Positions 22,492 to 33,568 of a stretch of DNA of 64,000 nucleotides are shown piece by piece. The notes under the pieces were generated by a model. It made no database searches, had not been told where the DNA came from, and was given only the letters and a program-made list of their open reading frames with translations. Every line of letters begins with the position of its first letter. Within the stretch, counting starts at the first letter, position 1. Made by a program: the position numbers and the translations under genes. The stretch comes from Flammulina velutipes (lineage: Eukaryota; Basidiomycota; Agaricomycetes; Agaricales; Physalacriaceae). The stretch lies in contig CM022375.1 in NCBI GenBank assembly GCA_011800155.1, positions 2,604,001-2,668,000 of the forward strand. The letters are read 5' to 3'.

Positions 22492-23282
22492 TGTACAGCC
22501 TGCACTTGGGCTGAGTGCAGAACTGATACTAAACATGGGTGTGGCGCACGACGGCGCCAGCGCCATATAGGTCGGAACGTGTGAACGCGCCATCCACGGC
22601 GCGTCCGCATTAGGAACATATGGCGCAGCACTTCACACGGCACAAGCATGGACGTTTCAGAACACGGAAGCTACCGAACTAATCGATGGATTGCAACGAT
22701 CGATAACGAGAAGATCCAGATCGATGGGAAGAGATTACACCAAGGCTGTGCGCCATGCATGGCGCCCAGGCACCTTCGGGAATCTGGATGCCAAAGCCGA
22801 CAGGAACGGAGAGAATTACCACCCTCGAAGAGTCATATCGCGAGGTGGTCTGACTCGACGCGACGGAACGCCAATCACATCACGGACTCAAACCCCGGAT
22901 CGTCGCACGATCGCTCGATCAGGGTACATGACGCAGGCATCGAGAGGCCTAAGCGTAGAACTAGACGGAAGAGAAAGCCGACAGTGTACAGTATAAATAC
23001 TGTAGCATGTCGTAGAAACACAGATATAGAATTATCACCCCACAATATCAACACAGAAGCCCCTTGCAACTGTCGAGAGACTTTTGAAACCTATACTTTC
23101 GCGCACGCGTTAGTACTTCGACGAACGCGTACTTGGAAGCGCAACCGTCGTCTGCGACAGCTCGCTGCCCGACTTCTTCACCTACCAAGGTCTGCGACCT
23201 CGGTGCGCCAGAACAAGAGCAGGAATCCACCGGGTAGTCCCCTCAACATCACAACGAACTCAGACTCGTTAAGAGATCTATA
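22492..23282 (+). repeat. 5' LTR of element B
   Basis: 791 bp, starts TGTACAGCC and ends GATCTATA. It apparently matches 51282-52072 base for base. It is rich in TGGCGC words. An open frame runs through much of the LTR into the leader, but there is no sign that it is a gene. Confidence 0.93.
22988..23003 (+). promoter_or_regulatory. TATA box within a dyad in LTR B
   Basis: TATAAATA lies inside the inverted repeat ACAGTAT-AA-ATACTGT. This is the only clear TATA element in the LTR, about 280 bp from its end, so it is the likely Pol II start region (U3/R boundary). The same site recurs at 51778-51793. Confidence 0.6.
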
Positions 23283-23284
23283 TC

Positions 23285-23302
23285 TGGAGCCCACCGCGAG
23301 GG
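23285..23302 (+). other. Primer-binding site of element B
   Basis: TGGAGCCCACCGCGAGGG starts two bases after the LTR. The leading TGG would pair with a tRNA CCA end. The same 18 bases occur at the primer site of element C. The tRNA is not assigned. Confidence 0.75.
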
Positions 23303-23492
23303 AATACTACAACAAGGATCCCATTTGTTCTTCCGAACACTTTCCTTGTCGTCGCGAGACAAAGGAGTCTAGGAATCAACCGAGGGTCGGACTCTGGCTG
23401 GAGGAAAGAGGCCGAGAGAGAGCAGCGGTAGATTCGCGAAGAAAGTTCGTACAACCGAAGACCCCGAGGACAGAGGAGAGCCAGTAAACCCG

Positions 23493-26033
23493 TTGACTCC
23501 GGTACAAGAAGAGTTGGACATCGACTTTACTGCCCTCACCTTACAACCCTTCGACTTCACGGTACCCACGACCGCGAGACCACCTGGAACAACAATTCCA
23601 CCTACAAATCCATTCCTGGCGCATCAAGCCAGAAACCAAGGCCGAGGAGACAACCCCGCGCCTACCAATACACCTACCAACCCACCAACCAACAATACAC
23701 CAACACCCAACATGTCTAACAAAACGATGCCGGGAAGGGGAAACAAAAGCGCCCCCTCCTTTACGGAAAATCCGAAAGACCTGATGGACTACCTTGAAGA
23801 CGTGAAAAACCTTTGTGTGGAACATGGGAAGAAGGACGACGCGGACTGGATCCAGTACGCCCTGTACTATCTACCAGCAGAAGCACGAGAGTACTGGCGC
23901 CGTATCCCAGAAGCAAAGGATGTGACATCCGCGCTAGGAGTCATAACCAAGGCAACATGGGATGCCTTCGTACAGGCGGTGCTCAACAAGTACCCAGGAG
24001 CAAGGGAGAAAGGACGATACGAGTTATCGGACTTACAGGACGCATCGGACCAGCGCCATCTGGCGCCACCTCAGGACCTACACACCCTAGGAGAATATAC
24101 GCGGACATTCGAGAGGATTGGGTTAGCTCTCAAGGAAGAGAGTGCGGTTTCGGACCCCGAGCTCGCGCGCCTGTTCGAGCGCGGCTTGGGAGAAGCTTTG
24201 AAAGGAATGGTTAAGAGGCGCTTGGAAATCAAATTCCCAGACCATCCTCCAACTAGGCCTCATAAGCTCGCCGACCTCATATCAGCATCTGAGTTCTGTC
24301 TCACTGGCACCTCTACGTTTATCGCCAACCAGAAAGCGGGCGTAAAAGAACATAGCGTCAAAATCGAAGGATTTGAACCAGCGGCTGTGGTACAAGCGGT
24401 ACTACAAGCGCTGACTCTACAAGGAGTATCGACGGGACAGAACAAGAATGGACCAGGTAACGCTCAAGGACCACAACCACAAAGGAACCTACCAGCGAAC
24501 GGCGGAAACGTGAAATCCACGAGTACGCAAAGGTTCGAGGAATCAACCAGGCGAAATCAGTTCCAACCTAGATGTTTCTGCGGAGGAACCGAATGCAGGA
24601 GCTGGAACGTTTGTCCAGTACATCGGAAAGCGGTCGAAGACAAAGTAGTCTTGATCTCTCCAGGTGGAAGGACCACGTTATGGGACGGATCCAGGGACTT
24701 CCCAAGGGGAGAAGGATCGCTGTACGACCGTATCGTGCAGTGGAACCTGAAAAATCCGCATCTCAAACCAACGGGACAACCAGAAGGGAAGGCTTTCCTA
24801 CTGGAAGTGACTCGACCAGGGGGAGGAGGATCGAGGATACCGCCTTCCTCCACTTTTCTCAGCAACGAGATTATCACCGAACAACCTGAACAGTTTTGGA
24901 ACGCTACGTTGAACCTTAACCAGAAGGAAAACACGGGGCCGGGAAACAACTACAAAGGACCGCCAATGCCGCCAGGCAAACGAATGGCATTTCGAGGAGT
25001 AGAGATACCAAAGACGACGTGGAAGAAACCTCCATTTGGGGTGGACCCCAAGGCAGCTCACGATGCAGCGCCCGGACCGAACCTTCCACCAGGATACGTC
25101 TTGCCTAAACAAGCGCAGCAGACGAAGCCTACCGTCACTGCCGCTCCATCAGCACCTAAGCCACAACAGGTTCAGCAAAAAGGAAATCCGCAGATCGGAT
25201 CAAGGAACCCTTTTCGGGCCGACGATCAACAATATCGTACCCAATTAGGACCGGGCCTGAACGAAAAGGAATCTAGCGATAGGGTCTTTGACACTATACT
25301 AGGAGGATCGTCCACTTTGTCGAACAAAGACTTACTGGCCGTAGCACCGGAGATTAGGAAACGCATCAAGGAAGTGGTATCAAACCGGAGGATATTACAA
25401 GATGTGGCGCAAACGGGAATGCTCGCCATCGAGGACGATGACGAGGAACCGCTCTCGGAGGAAAACTTGGAATCCGTGGAAGCGGGGGAATTGATCGACG
25501 CATTCTATCAATCACTCGCGGACCAAGGGGTGATCGTCGGCGCGGAAAGTCTGGCTTTACGCGCGATCACTCCGGTGATCGATCACAAGTACGAGGTGGA
25601 AGCAATCTTGGACGAAGGGGCGCAACTAGTGGCAATGTCAGAAGAAGTGTGGGAGCACGTCGGACTGCCATTGGACACCTCAACACGAATTCAAGTCCAG
25701 TCTGCCAACAAAGGTGTTGAGTCTGCACTGGGGGTTTGCCGGAACGTACCTTTCACTATTGGAAACGACCTTACGATATTCTTGCAAGTCCACGTTCTAC
25801 GAGGAGTCGCCTACGACATTCTACTAGGACGACCTTTCGGCGTACTTACCGAAAGTGTTACAAGGAACTACATCGACGGAAAACAAACCATTACTCTCAG
25901 GGACCCTAACTCGGAACGGACTATAGCAATTCCGACGCATAAGAAAGGCGTACCGAGATTCTCTGCACCACGGGAACACGAATTGGACTCACCGCATATT
26001 CATACGGCTCGCGCCAACACACACGACCAATGA
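23493..26033 (+). CDS. gag: Element B Gag-protease
   Basis: Open frame to TGA at 26031-26033; its first ATG is 23712 (MSNKTMPGRG), the likely start unless upstream TTG codons are used. A helical Gag core follows (LMDYLEDVKNL, EYWRRIPEA, FVQAVLNKYPG). A Cys-rich segment CFCGGTECRSWNVCPVH stands where a zinc knuckle would be. The C-terminal part is a retropepsin-like domain: AILDEGAQLVAM, then YDILLGRPFGVL. The expected catalytic triplet DSG/DTG reads DEG here. The frame overlaps pol by 4 bases (ATGA). Confidence 0.85.
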   Translation: MTPVQEELDIDFTALTLQPFDFTVPTTARPPGTTIPPTNPFLAHQARNQGRGDNPAPTNTPTNPPTNNTPTPNMSNKTMPGRGNKSAPSFTENPKDLMDYLEDVKNLCVEHGKKDDADWIQYALYYLPAEAREYWRRIPEAKDVTSALGVITKATWDAFVQAVLNKYPGAREKGRYELSDLQDASDQRHLAPPQDLHTLGEYTRTFERIGLALKEESAVSDPELARLFERGLGEALKGMVKRRLEIKFPDHPPTRPHKLADLISASEFCLTGTSTFIANQKAGVKEHSVKIEGFEPAAVVQAVLQALTLQGVSTGQNKNGPGNAQGPQPQRNLPANGGNVKSTSTQRFEESTRRNQFQPRCFCGGTECRSWNVCPVHRKAVEDKVVLISPGGRTTLWDGSRDFPRGEGSLYDRIVQWNLKNPHLKPTGQPEGKAFLLEVTRPGGGGSRIPPSSTFLSNEIITEQPEQFWNATLNLNQKENTGPGNNYKGPPMPPGKRMAFRGVEIPKTTWKKPPFGVDPKAAHDAAPGPNLPPGYVLPKQAQQTKPTVTAAPSAPKPQQVQQKGNPQIGSRNPFRADDQQYRTQLGPGLNEKESSDRVFDTILGGSSTLSNKDLLAVAPEIRKRIKEVVSNRRILQDVAQTGMLAIEDDDEEPLSEENLESVEAGELIDAFYQSLADQGVIVGAESLALRAITPVIDHKYEVEAILDEGAQLVAMSEEVWEHVGLPLDTSTRIQVQSANKGVESALGVCRNVPFTIGNDLTIFLQVHVLRGVAYDILLGRPFGVLTESVTRNYIDGKQTITLRDPNSERTIAIPTHKKGVPRFSAPREHELDSPHIHTARANTHDQ

Positions 26034-28828
26034 TGATTATGCAAGAAGACGAACAAACAGGGCTTGTTATAACGGTTACACACAGGAACGGCATTGGATC
26101 TAGGACACCTCACATCGGAAAGCTTCTGGAAGGACCACAAACCTTCGAAGATTGGGAAAGTATACCAGGATACGGAATATCTATTTCAGGATTTACAGGG
26201 GAAGTATTGGAAGAGGCCGTACAGACGGATGGCGCAGCAACATTGGCGCAGAAGGCATTCGTTCTGGCTGCGGCGCTCTACGCGGACACTTGTACCCCGG
26301 CCAAAAGCGACTCATCGCGTCCATTGGGAGTTCCAAAGGCGCGAAGTCATGGAAGGGGTGGAATGGCTGTGATATTTGATACGAAAGCGCCGGTCGCTGT
26401 GTTTGCAGGAAAGAAATACAAAAAGGTCGCGAACAGGATCAAACCAGTCGCCACCACTCTACCAGAGGACTTCAGGATAGTCAGGAACATCGTGGGGAAC
26501 CCTCTGGAAACCTTACCCGTACTACCCGTGCGACCGCCACACTTCGAGCCACGGGGACGATACACTCTGGAAAGGAAAAAGATCATCGACGACTTGCATC
26601 CCGAGGGATTTCTCTGGCCAGAAGAGAGGAAGTTGATGCATCACTTTATGGCGCTACACGAAAAAGGATTCGCTTGGGACGAAACGGAAAAAGGACACTT
26701 TCGGGAAGACTTCTTCCCGCCGGTAAACATGGGAATAACAGAACATATTCCTTGGGTCAATAGGAACATGCCGATACCACCTGGGATATACGACGAAGTC
26801 ATTCGCATCGTTAGGGAGAAGGTCGCGTCCGGAGCGTACGAGCCATCAAGCTCTTCCTACCGATCGCGCTGGTTCACAGTACTCAAGAAGGACGGGAAAT
26901 CCTTGCGGATTGTACACGACCTACAGCCTCTGAACGCGGTCACTATACGCGATAGTGGGATGTTACCGTTCGTCGAAACGCTGGCGGAGTCATTTGCTGG
27001 GCGCGCATGTTATGGAGTTCTGGATCTCTTTGTGGCGTTCGATCAAAGAGGACTTGCGCAGCCGTCTAGGGATTATACGACTTTCCAGACACCGTTAGGC
27101 ACCTTTCGACTCACGAAGCTACCAATGGGATGGACGAATAGTGTACCCATTTTACATGGGGACGTCACCTACACACTGCAGGACGAAATACCGGAATTCA
27201 CAATACCTTTTATGGATGACGCAGGTATTCGAGGACCACCTACAAGATACGAGACCAAGGACGGAGGGTACGAGACGATTGAAGGAAACGAGGGGATACG
27301 GAGATTCGTTTGGGAGCATTTTCAGGCGCTCGGACGGATCGTCCAGAGGATTTGGTACATTGGATGTACTTGGAGCGGGAAAAAGGCTTTCCTTTGCGTT
27401 CCAGAAGCCATGCTTGTTGGACACAAGTGTACCTACGCAGGGAGGGAACCCGACGAAACGAAGATGGAGAAAGTTAGGAACTGGGGACCATGCAGGGACC
27501 TCACGGATGTACGAGCATTCATGGGGACCGTGGGCCTCATGAGGGTGTTCATATGGAACTTCGCGGGTTTATCTAGGCCTCTAGTGGACTTGACGAAGAA
27601 GGATGCCGAATTCTATTGGGGACCAGAACAACAGGACGCGCAGGACGAGCTGAAAGCCGCGATGCTAAGTTCACCTGCATTGCGCCCTTTGGACTACCAC
27701 TCGGGCGCACCTATAATTCTATGCGTAGATTCAAGCGTTATCGCGATTGGCTACGCTCTCTTCCAGGAAGACGAAGAGGACGCACGCTTGCGGTACCCAA
27801 ACCGTTTTGGATCTATGGCATTGAACCCCAGGGAAACCAACTACAGTCAGCCAAAACTGGAGTTATACGGACTCTACAGGGCTCTGAAAGCGGTATCCAT
27901 GTACATCATCGGAGCTAGGAATCTGGTCGTAGAAGTGGACGCCACAGCTATTAAGGGAATGATCAACAATCCTGATCTGAACCCGAACGCCACAATAAAC
28001 CGATGGGTCGCAGGTGTCCTGCTATTTACCTTCAAGCTGGTACACGTTCCGGGGATTCGTCACGGGGTAGATGGTCTATCTCGTCGGCGACCGTTTCCTG
28101 GAGAGGAGTTGGAGGAGGACGACGAAGATTGGGTGGATAGGCATTACGGGTTCCTTCAGGTAATAGCGTCGGCGCACGTGGAACCTGAAGCAACCGTTTG
28201 TGAAGTACTGTTGAGGGAGCTGGTGGAAGTCCCGGACTACTCGTACGACGAGTTAAATCCGAACATCCAGCCAGACGCCACACCGGAGATTCCCAGGTCG
28301 AAGAAACATATGGCGCAGGATGAGCGCCTTGTGCAAATCCTGCGTTTCTTGGATAAATTGGAAATACCGGAGAGGATGGGAGAGAAGGAGAGGAAGAGGT
28401 TCATCAAATACGCAACGGGTTTCTTTCGAAGGGAAAGTGACCTGTGGCGCAGGATGGAAAACGGGAAGCATCAACTAGTGGTCAAGCCACCAGCTCGACT
28501 TGGGATTTTACGATCGGCGCATGACAGATTGGGACACAAAGGAACGTTCTCAGTCCGCCATACCGTACAGATTCGATTCTGGTGGCCGGGACTGTTGAAC
28601 GACATCAAGTGGTACCTATCGACATGTCACGAGTGTCAGCTGGCATATTCCACCGGTCGTAGCGGAACCAGCACCTTTGTTTGCGAAAGCATATATCGAC
28701 ACCTTTTTCATGCCACCTTCAAACGGTTTCAAATACTTCGTACACGCGAGGTGTTCTCTAACGGCGTACCCCGAATTCCGGATGCTCAGGAAGGAGAACG
28801 AAAACACTCTGGCAGCTTTCATATTTGA
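26030..28828 (+). CDS. pol: Element B Pol: reverse transcriptase, RNase H, integrase N-part
   Basis: The first ATG overlaps the gag stop as ATGA, in the -1 frame, so it is translated by reinitiation or -1 frameshifting. Reverse transcriptase: FTVLKKDGKSLRIVHDLQ, GVLDLFVAFDQR, LPMGWTNS, and the catalytic site FMDD near 27208 (Phe in place of the usual Tyr). RNase H: IILCVDSSVIAIGYALF. The integrase zinc domain (HDRLGHKG...CHECQ) ends near 28640. After that, the frame loses the integrase sequence, which continues in the +1 frame from about 28641. The tail to 28828 is therefore out of frame. Confidence 0.87.
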   Translation: MMIMQEDEQTGLVITVTHRNGIGSRTPHIGKLLEGPQTFEDWESIPGYGISISGFTGEVLEEAVQTDGAATLAQKAFVLAAALYADTCTPAKSDSSRPLGVPKARSHGRGGMAVIFDTKAPVAVFAGKKYKKVANRIKPVATTLPEDFRIVRNIVGNPLETLPVLPVRPPHFEPRGRYTLERKKIIDDLHPEGFLWPEERKLMHHFMALHEKGFAWDETEKGHFREDFFPPVNMGITEHIPWVNRNMPIPPGIYDEVIRIVREKVASGAYEPSSSSYRSRWFTVLKKDGKSLRIVHDLQPLNAVTIRDSGMLPFVETLAESFAGRACYGVLDLFVAFDQRGLAQPSRDYTTFQTPLGTFRLTKLPMGWTNSVPILHGDVTYTLQDEIPEFTIPFMDDAGIRGPPTRYETKDGGYETIEGNEGIRRFVWEHFQALGRIVQRIWYIGCTWSGKKAFLCVPEAMLVGHKCTYAGREPDETKMEKVRNWGPCRDLTDVRAFMGTVGLMRVFIWNFAGLSRPLVDLTKKDAEFYWGPEQQDAQDELKAAMLSSPALRPLDYHSGAPIILCVDSSVIAIGYALFQEDEEDARLRYPNRFGSMALNPRETNYSQPKLELYGLYRALKAVSMYIIGARNLVVEVDATAIKGMINNPDLNPNATINRWVAGVLLFTFKLVHVPGIRHGVDGLSRRRPFPGEELEEDDEDWVDRHYGFLQVIASAHVEPEATVCEVLLRELVEVPDYSYDELNPNIQPDATPEIPRSKKHMAQDERLVQILRFLDKLEIPERMGEKERKRFIKYATGFFRRESDLWRRMENGKHQLVVKPPARLGILRSAHDRLGHKGTFSVRHTVQIRFWWPGLLNDIKWYLSTCHECQLAYSTGRSGTSTFVCESIYRHLFHATFKRFQILRTREVFSNGVPRIPDAQEGERKHSGSFHI

Positions 28829-29636
28829 GGAGCTCATATGTCGATGGGGATCGCTTAGGGAAATCGTGACGGATAATGGGCAAGCGTTTATTGCTGCAAT
28901 GGACCGACTATCCCGACAATACGGAGTGAAACACATCAGGATTTCTGGCTACAACTCTCAGGCAAACGGTATCATCGAAAACAGGCATTACGATGTTCGG
29001 GAGGGTCTATTCAAATTAGCCAAAGGAAACGAATCCAAGTGGTCGGAAGGGACATTCGCCATGATGTGGGCAGAGAGAGTTACTATCTCCCGTGTTATGC
29101 ACATGAGCCCCTACCGAGCTGCGACAGGAGCGGAACCTCTGCTACCTCTGGACTTTGTGCAAGCAACCTGGTTAACTACGCCGTTCAGTGGTATAGTTTC
29201 CCACGGTGATGTCATCGTGCAAAGAGCCATGGATTTATGGAACAGGGAGAAGGAGATGGAGAAGCTGAAAGAAGACGTTTGGAAGTCTAGAGTGGACGCC
29301 GCAAAGCGTTGGGAGAAGGAACACCAAAACCGAGTTGTGGATTTCGATTTCAAACGTGGCGATCTCGTACTACTGGAAAATTCTAAAGGACGAAAGGGAC
29401 TTCAAGACAAGATGCAAGCCCGCTACTTTGGACCCCTTGTGGTACTATTCAGGACGAAAGGAGGCGCCTACCAGCTTTGCGAACTATCTGGCACAAGACT
29501 CGCTAACACGGTAGCGGCGCGACGTGTCATGAAATATCTGGCGCGGGAGCGGATATCATTGCCTTGGTACTACACGGGAGCTTTGACTGATGAGGAGACG
29601 AAGCGCTTAATGGAGAGCGACGAGAAAGGGGAGTAA
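28641..29636 (+). pseudogene. Element B integrase catalytic part, frameshifted
   Basis: In the shifted frame PPVVAEPAP leads into AKAYIDTFFMPP, VTDNGQAF and NGIIENRHYD, the integrase D, D and E sites. A GPY-type module follows (QARYFGPLVV). The frame runs to TAA at 29634-29636. Aligning with element C shows the shift lies just after CHECQ, within 28636-28650. One extra base, or two missing, would explain it. No chromodomain follows. Confidence 0.82.
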
Positions 29637-29973
29637 AATGGGAGTTTTTCAACAAGTTGGGGGGAGCGCCATTTCTGGCGCACGGAGATAAAATCTGGAA
29701 AATCAAGATCAAGACAAATTTTTGTTGGGGGAAGGACTATCGAATCTCGAATCGATATAATAACCCACATGTGTACCTACAATACAGTGGCACGTCATTC
29801 GTTAAACATCGGGACCGAATTACGACCAGGCGCCACTACCACCGAACAATCTACCTAACACAACCTACCAGCGAAAGACACCAACAGGCGATCGATCGAA
29901 CCACCCATGAACGACATGGACCTACACCTATCACCATACGCGGAAAACACAGGATATCTTATGGAGGTCGCGT
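29637..29973. other. Element B spacer after pol, with a polypurine tract copy
   Basis: About 340 bp without a gene. It contains CAAGTTGGGGGGAG at 29653-29666, identical over 14 bases to the polypurine tract before the 3' LTR (51267-51280). The last four bases, GCGT, are the target duplication of element C. Confidence 0.75.
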
Positions 29974-31713
29974 TGATGTGCAGTGTAGAAGAACGCCACA
30001 AAAACACACACAAAACACACACTAACAAGTCAATGGTGCGATGCGGGAAAGTCCGATGTTTATAGCGGGATTTCACGTTATGGTAGCAATCGTTCGTTTT
30101 GTAATAGGTGGTATGGGACGGGTTCTTGTTCTTTGTATCTTTGTTTTATGGGACTGTTTCTCTCTATCTTCTGCTCAAAATGCTTATACTAGTTCGACGG
30201 GGTAACAGGGATCTGATCTTAAATTGAGTTCTAGTTTGCCACTAAGTCACAGGCCGATTGGGATGTGTGTAAAGAGACCTAATGAGGCTCTTCCCAGGCC
30301 AACAACCTTCAACCACACTAGGGAGCGGGAGCTCTGGTATCTATCTGTATAATCAGGACTCTCCAACAACTAGTTGGGGCCTGAATAGATAGCCTAGCAC
30401 AGTCTGAACCACACTTGTATGGGACTTGGGACTCCAACCAGAGTTGGTAGGTTCTTTAGATGGAATTTCCCGCGGAAACTCGGATCGTTTGAATCGCAAA
30501 GGACTTGGCTTCAACTTCTTTAATATGGGAAGTAGCTCCAATGAGTTCTTAGATCTTTGGTTCTGTTTCTTATTTCCACCTATCTAAACAGTGGTTCTTT
30601 TTCTAACTAAATCTTAGAGTCTATTCCTCCAGTATATACGGCTTGTGGGCTGCGGATACGGGGGCGTAAGCTACTGTAAATAGTACAAACGAGCTAGCTT
30701 TATAGTGTTTTCTATATACGTCTGAATAAGGATATAATACCGAGTCCGCTGGTTCGGGGGAATATTCCGATAGGATGTACGGAATATCCCTCTAATGGTG
30801 CCCTTGGCATTGCTGCCTATTCGTTCTGGCTTCTATTTGCTTTGAACCCAACCAATGGTGGCGCCGTAACTGGGTTTGCAGTTGGCGCCAGGTTGTTCCT
30901 TGTGCTTGGAAGCTCCACTATTTCATCGTTTCCACTATTATTAGCGGCCGAGTCCTGTCTAGCAGGAACTCTTAGCCTTTGTTCGTATTCTTATTTCATA
31001 CTACGAGTCCGAGTAGTACCGACTAGGTTTGGTATACGGGACGCGCAAGTATGTTCTTAGTATCGTGTTCGGACTTTTCCGGTAGTACTCCGGAAAAGCT
31101 ATCGTTGTATCTTTACGAGTTGTCGATAGTACTCGTATTGTAGGTCCTTGTAACGATTTACTTGTGGATCCCGAGAATCGATCAGGAACAGTCCACCGGA
31201 GTAAGTCGATCGGTGATCGAGCAGTATCTTTTGAAAGCCTAAAAGGTTACCCTGACTCCTGAGTCTCCTATGTAATATCCCGACGTCTGAGTAGTATGAA
31301 CATTTGGTTTGCTAGTCCAGCTAGCGTTTAACTGCTTGCTGGTGTTGCGTCTCTTTATGTAGAGTTTCCTTGTGTAAGGGTAACTCGCCGAATTCCGTTA
31401 AGTATTTCGGAGTTTCGCGCGTTCAAGTGTATTTGATCACGATGTCTCCATCGGGGTACTTTTGATGATGATATTCAAGATCGTCATGTGTGGTTTGGCT
31501 ATACCTACACGCCCTTCAGCGTGTGGCGCTTTTTCCGACGAATCTTAGGAGTTTTCCGGTCGTACCACGGAAACTCCTTACACTGTATCGTATACGCGTT
31601 TCGGTCTGTAACTAGAGGTTCTTGTACTCATAGGTTCGTTCTATCACTAAGAATGCTTCTTAGAATCGCAAATTTTGGGGTCTTTCGTACTTGCATTAAT
31701 ACAATGCGCATCA
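29974..31713 (-). repeat. 3' LTR of element C
   Basis: 1740 bp. Compared by eye with 45628-47364 it shows about 13 substitutions and 3 single-base indels. It contains several TTCCG...CGGAA hairpins, for example 30758-30790, 31074-31098 and 31547-31578. Confidence 0.92.
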
Positions 31714-31753
31714 TCTCCCATAGACTTATTTGATGGTGTCCGCACCATCCTGG
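31714..31753 (-). other. Polypurine-tract region of element C with hairpin
   Basis: On the minus strand, GATGGTG-CGGA-CACCATC (a stem) is followed by AAATAAGTCTATGGGAGA and then the 3' LTR. TATGGGAGA is the likely polypurine primer. Two related copies lie at about 35529-35560 and 38484-38521. Confidence 0.65.
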
Positions 31754-31883
31754 TTCCCCTATCGTTGGATCCCTCAATATTCTTCCTGGACTCGGCTCTT
31801 GGAAAGGCCAATAGGTAGGAGGACAATTCCGCTTATTTCAACGGAATTCTCCCGGCTTTGCACGTTCCATTGCCAATATTTCT

Positions 31884-31897
31884 TTACTATAAAAGCA
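31884..31897 (+). promoter_or_regulatory. TATA box of antisense gene 1 in element C
   Basis: The sequence TTTACTATAAAAGCAGG lies 50-55 bp before the ATG at 31939, a suitable distance for a fungal core promoter. Confidence 0.6.
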
Positions 31898-31938
31898 GGC
31901 TGAAAACTGTGGCGCTCTCCGTTTTATCCTTCATTACT

Positions 31939-33568
31939 ATGCCTCCCAAGATCCCTCAATGGCACTCCATTGGTTCTTCAATCTCTGCGGAAGCCCCCAT
32001 TGCTACGCTGGAGCTCGTCCAGTATCGCCTTGCTACTGCCCCATTGATCAACGACTTCTTGGTTAATTACTCGCTCCCGGATTCGACCAACTCCCTTATT
32101 GTCGACGCCATCGAACAGCTCACTGCCCCAGTGATGGCCTTGTTGCGTACGGTGTCTGCCAATCCGACGCCACGGGATATTCCGATTGTCGTTGTGGACA
32201 AGTTCTTTAGCAAGTTGCTGGTATGTCTTTCCGCTTTCTTTCTATGTCTCATGCTAAGATCTTTATTTATCTTCTAGCTCATCAATCAATCTCTGAAGGG
32301 AACCACCGCCGCGGAGGCTTCCTTCGAGATTTTCTCCTTCTTCTGGAATCTGCGCAACGTCCTTGGGGTTTATCTCTTGGAGTTAGGCGTTAGCCCAACT
32401 CATCACCGTATCAACCTTGCGGATATGTTCACTCCAGTTCTTAATACTGTGGGTCGAGGCAAGGCTTATATCGCACCACCTTATCCCGAGAGCCACCCCC
32501 TTCATGCTGCTTCGCGTGTAGTTCCTAAGGTCAAGGCGCCAGCTCCAGTTCCTGAGCCTACACCTGCACCCAAGCTTACTGCTAAAGCCATGCGGGCTGC
32601 CGCGAAAAAGGTATGGACTTTTCCGCTTATTCTTCGGTCTTTCTAACTTGTATCACTTTCTTAGGCTGGTAAGACTGTTAAGTCTGCCGCCATTATCGAC
32701 GATGCCCTCGAGGCCGTTGGAGATACTACCAACGCCACTCTTACTGAGGATATCGGTATGTTCTTTCGTGACCGGCACTCTCCGCTTTACTAAACGGACT
32801 GTCTGGTTTCTTCAGAAATGGACGATGGTGGGTCTGAATCTGATCTTTCTGACGATGAAGATGTGAGCTTAGTTGCTTACTTCTAGGCGTCTCAAGATTG
32901 ACTCAACCCCTGCAGGACTTGACCATTATTGATGGAGATGGAGTGCGCCGCAAGGACTTCCCCCCTTCTCCGGTTCGTACTTGTCTTTTTATTCTAAGGC
33001 TTGAACTAAAGGTATTTCTCCTTTATTCATAGCCTGCTGAAGTCGAAGGCCCCCGTGTGGTAACTTATCTTCCCTACTCGATGATCCCAGGTATGCTGAT
33101 AACTTCTCGCGCATACCAGAAGGCCATGGAGGTTATAGGAAGTACGGTCACTTTCGTGGAACCTGCTCCTTTGCTCACTAAACGCAAAGCTACGGAAGAT
33201 GGATCTCCTCGTCCTCTTAAGAGCCTTAAGGTTGACTCCGTTCGTATTGACAACACCTTTGTTGAACAATTCATTGGAGGTGCGTTTAGTTCTTCTTATC
33301 TTAATCTCGTACTTATCGCATTTTTCCGTGTTTCTTAGCGGGCGCTACCGCTCAGAGTTACGGAAGCTCTGTTGCTCGAGTTATCAAACAAGTCAACCGA
33401 CTCCTCGCCGCCGACGAGTTGACTGAACTCGGACCTGGTCTTGTTTCGACTGAGGTGGCGCATCGCAATGAGTTGATTAGACTCTTGAATCGTATTCACG
33501 GCGACGTCCAGACGTTCAACCGTACCAAGGACTTGTATATCGCTACTGTCAAGTCTATGCTCGAATAG
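31939..33568 (+). CDS. Element C antisense gene 1, unknown
   Basis: Starts ATGCCTCCCAAG at 31939, 53 bp after a clear TATA box (ACTATAAAAGCAGG near 31887). Seven exons separated by short introns can be read. The protein starts MPPKIPQWHSIGSS, has a Leu-rich middle (LRNVLGVYLLELGVSP), a Pro/Ala linker (APAPVPEPTPAPKL), an acidic stretch (DDGGSESDLSDDED), and a C-terminal helical part (VARVIKQVNRLLAADEL) ending at TAG 33566-33568. About 390 aa. It reads towards pol, opposite to the element, 225 bp inside the 3' LTR. I recognise no domain. Confidence 0.68.

Noticed and set aside
22648..23487. Long open frame through LTR B and leader
   Set aside because: It lies mostly within the LTR, is duplicated in the 3' LTR where it ends differently, and has no domain-like sequence. 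Treated as chance.
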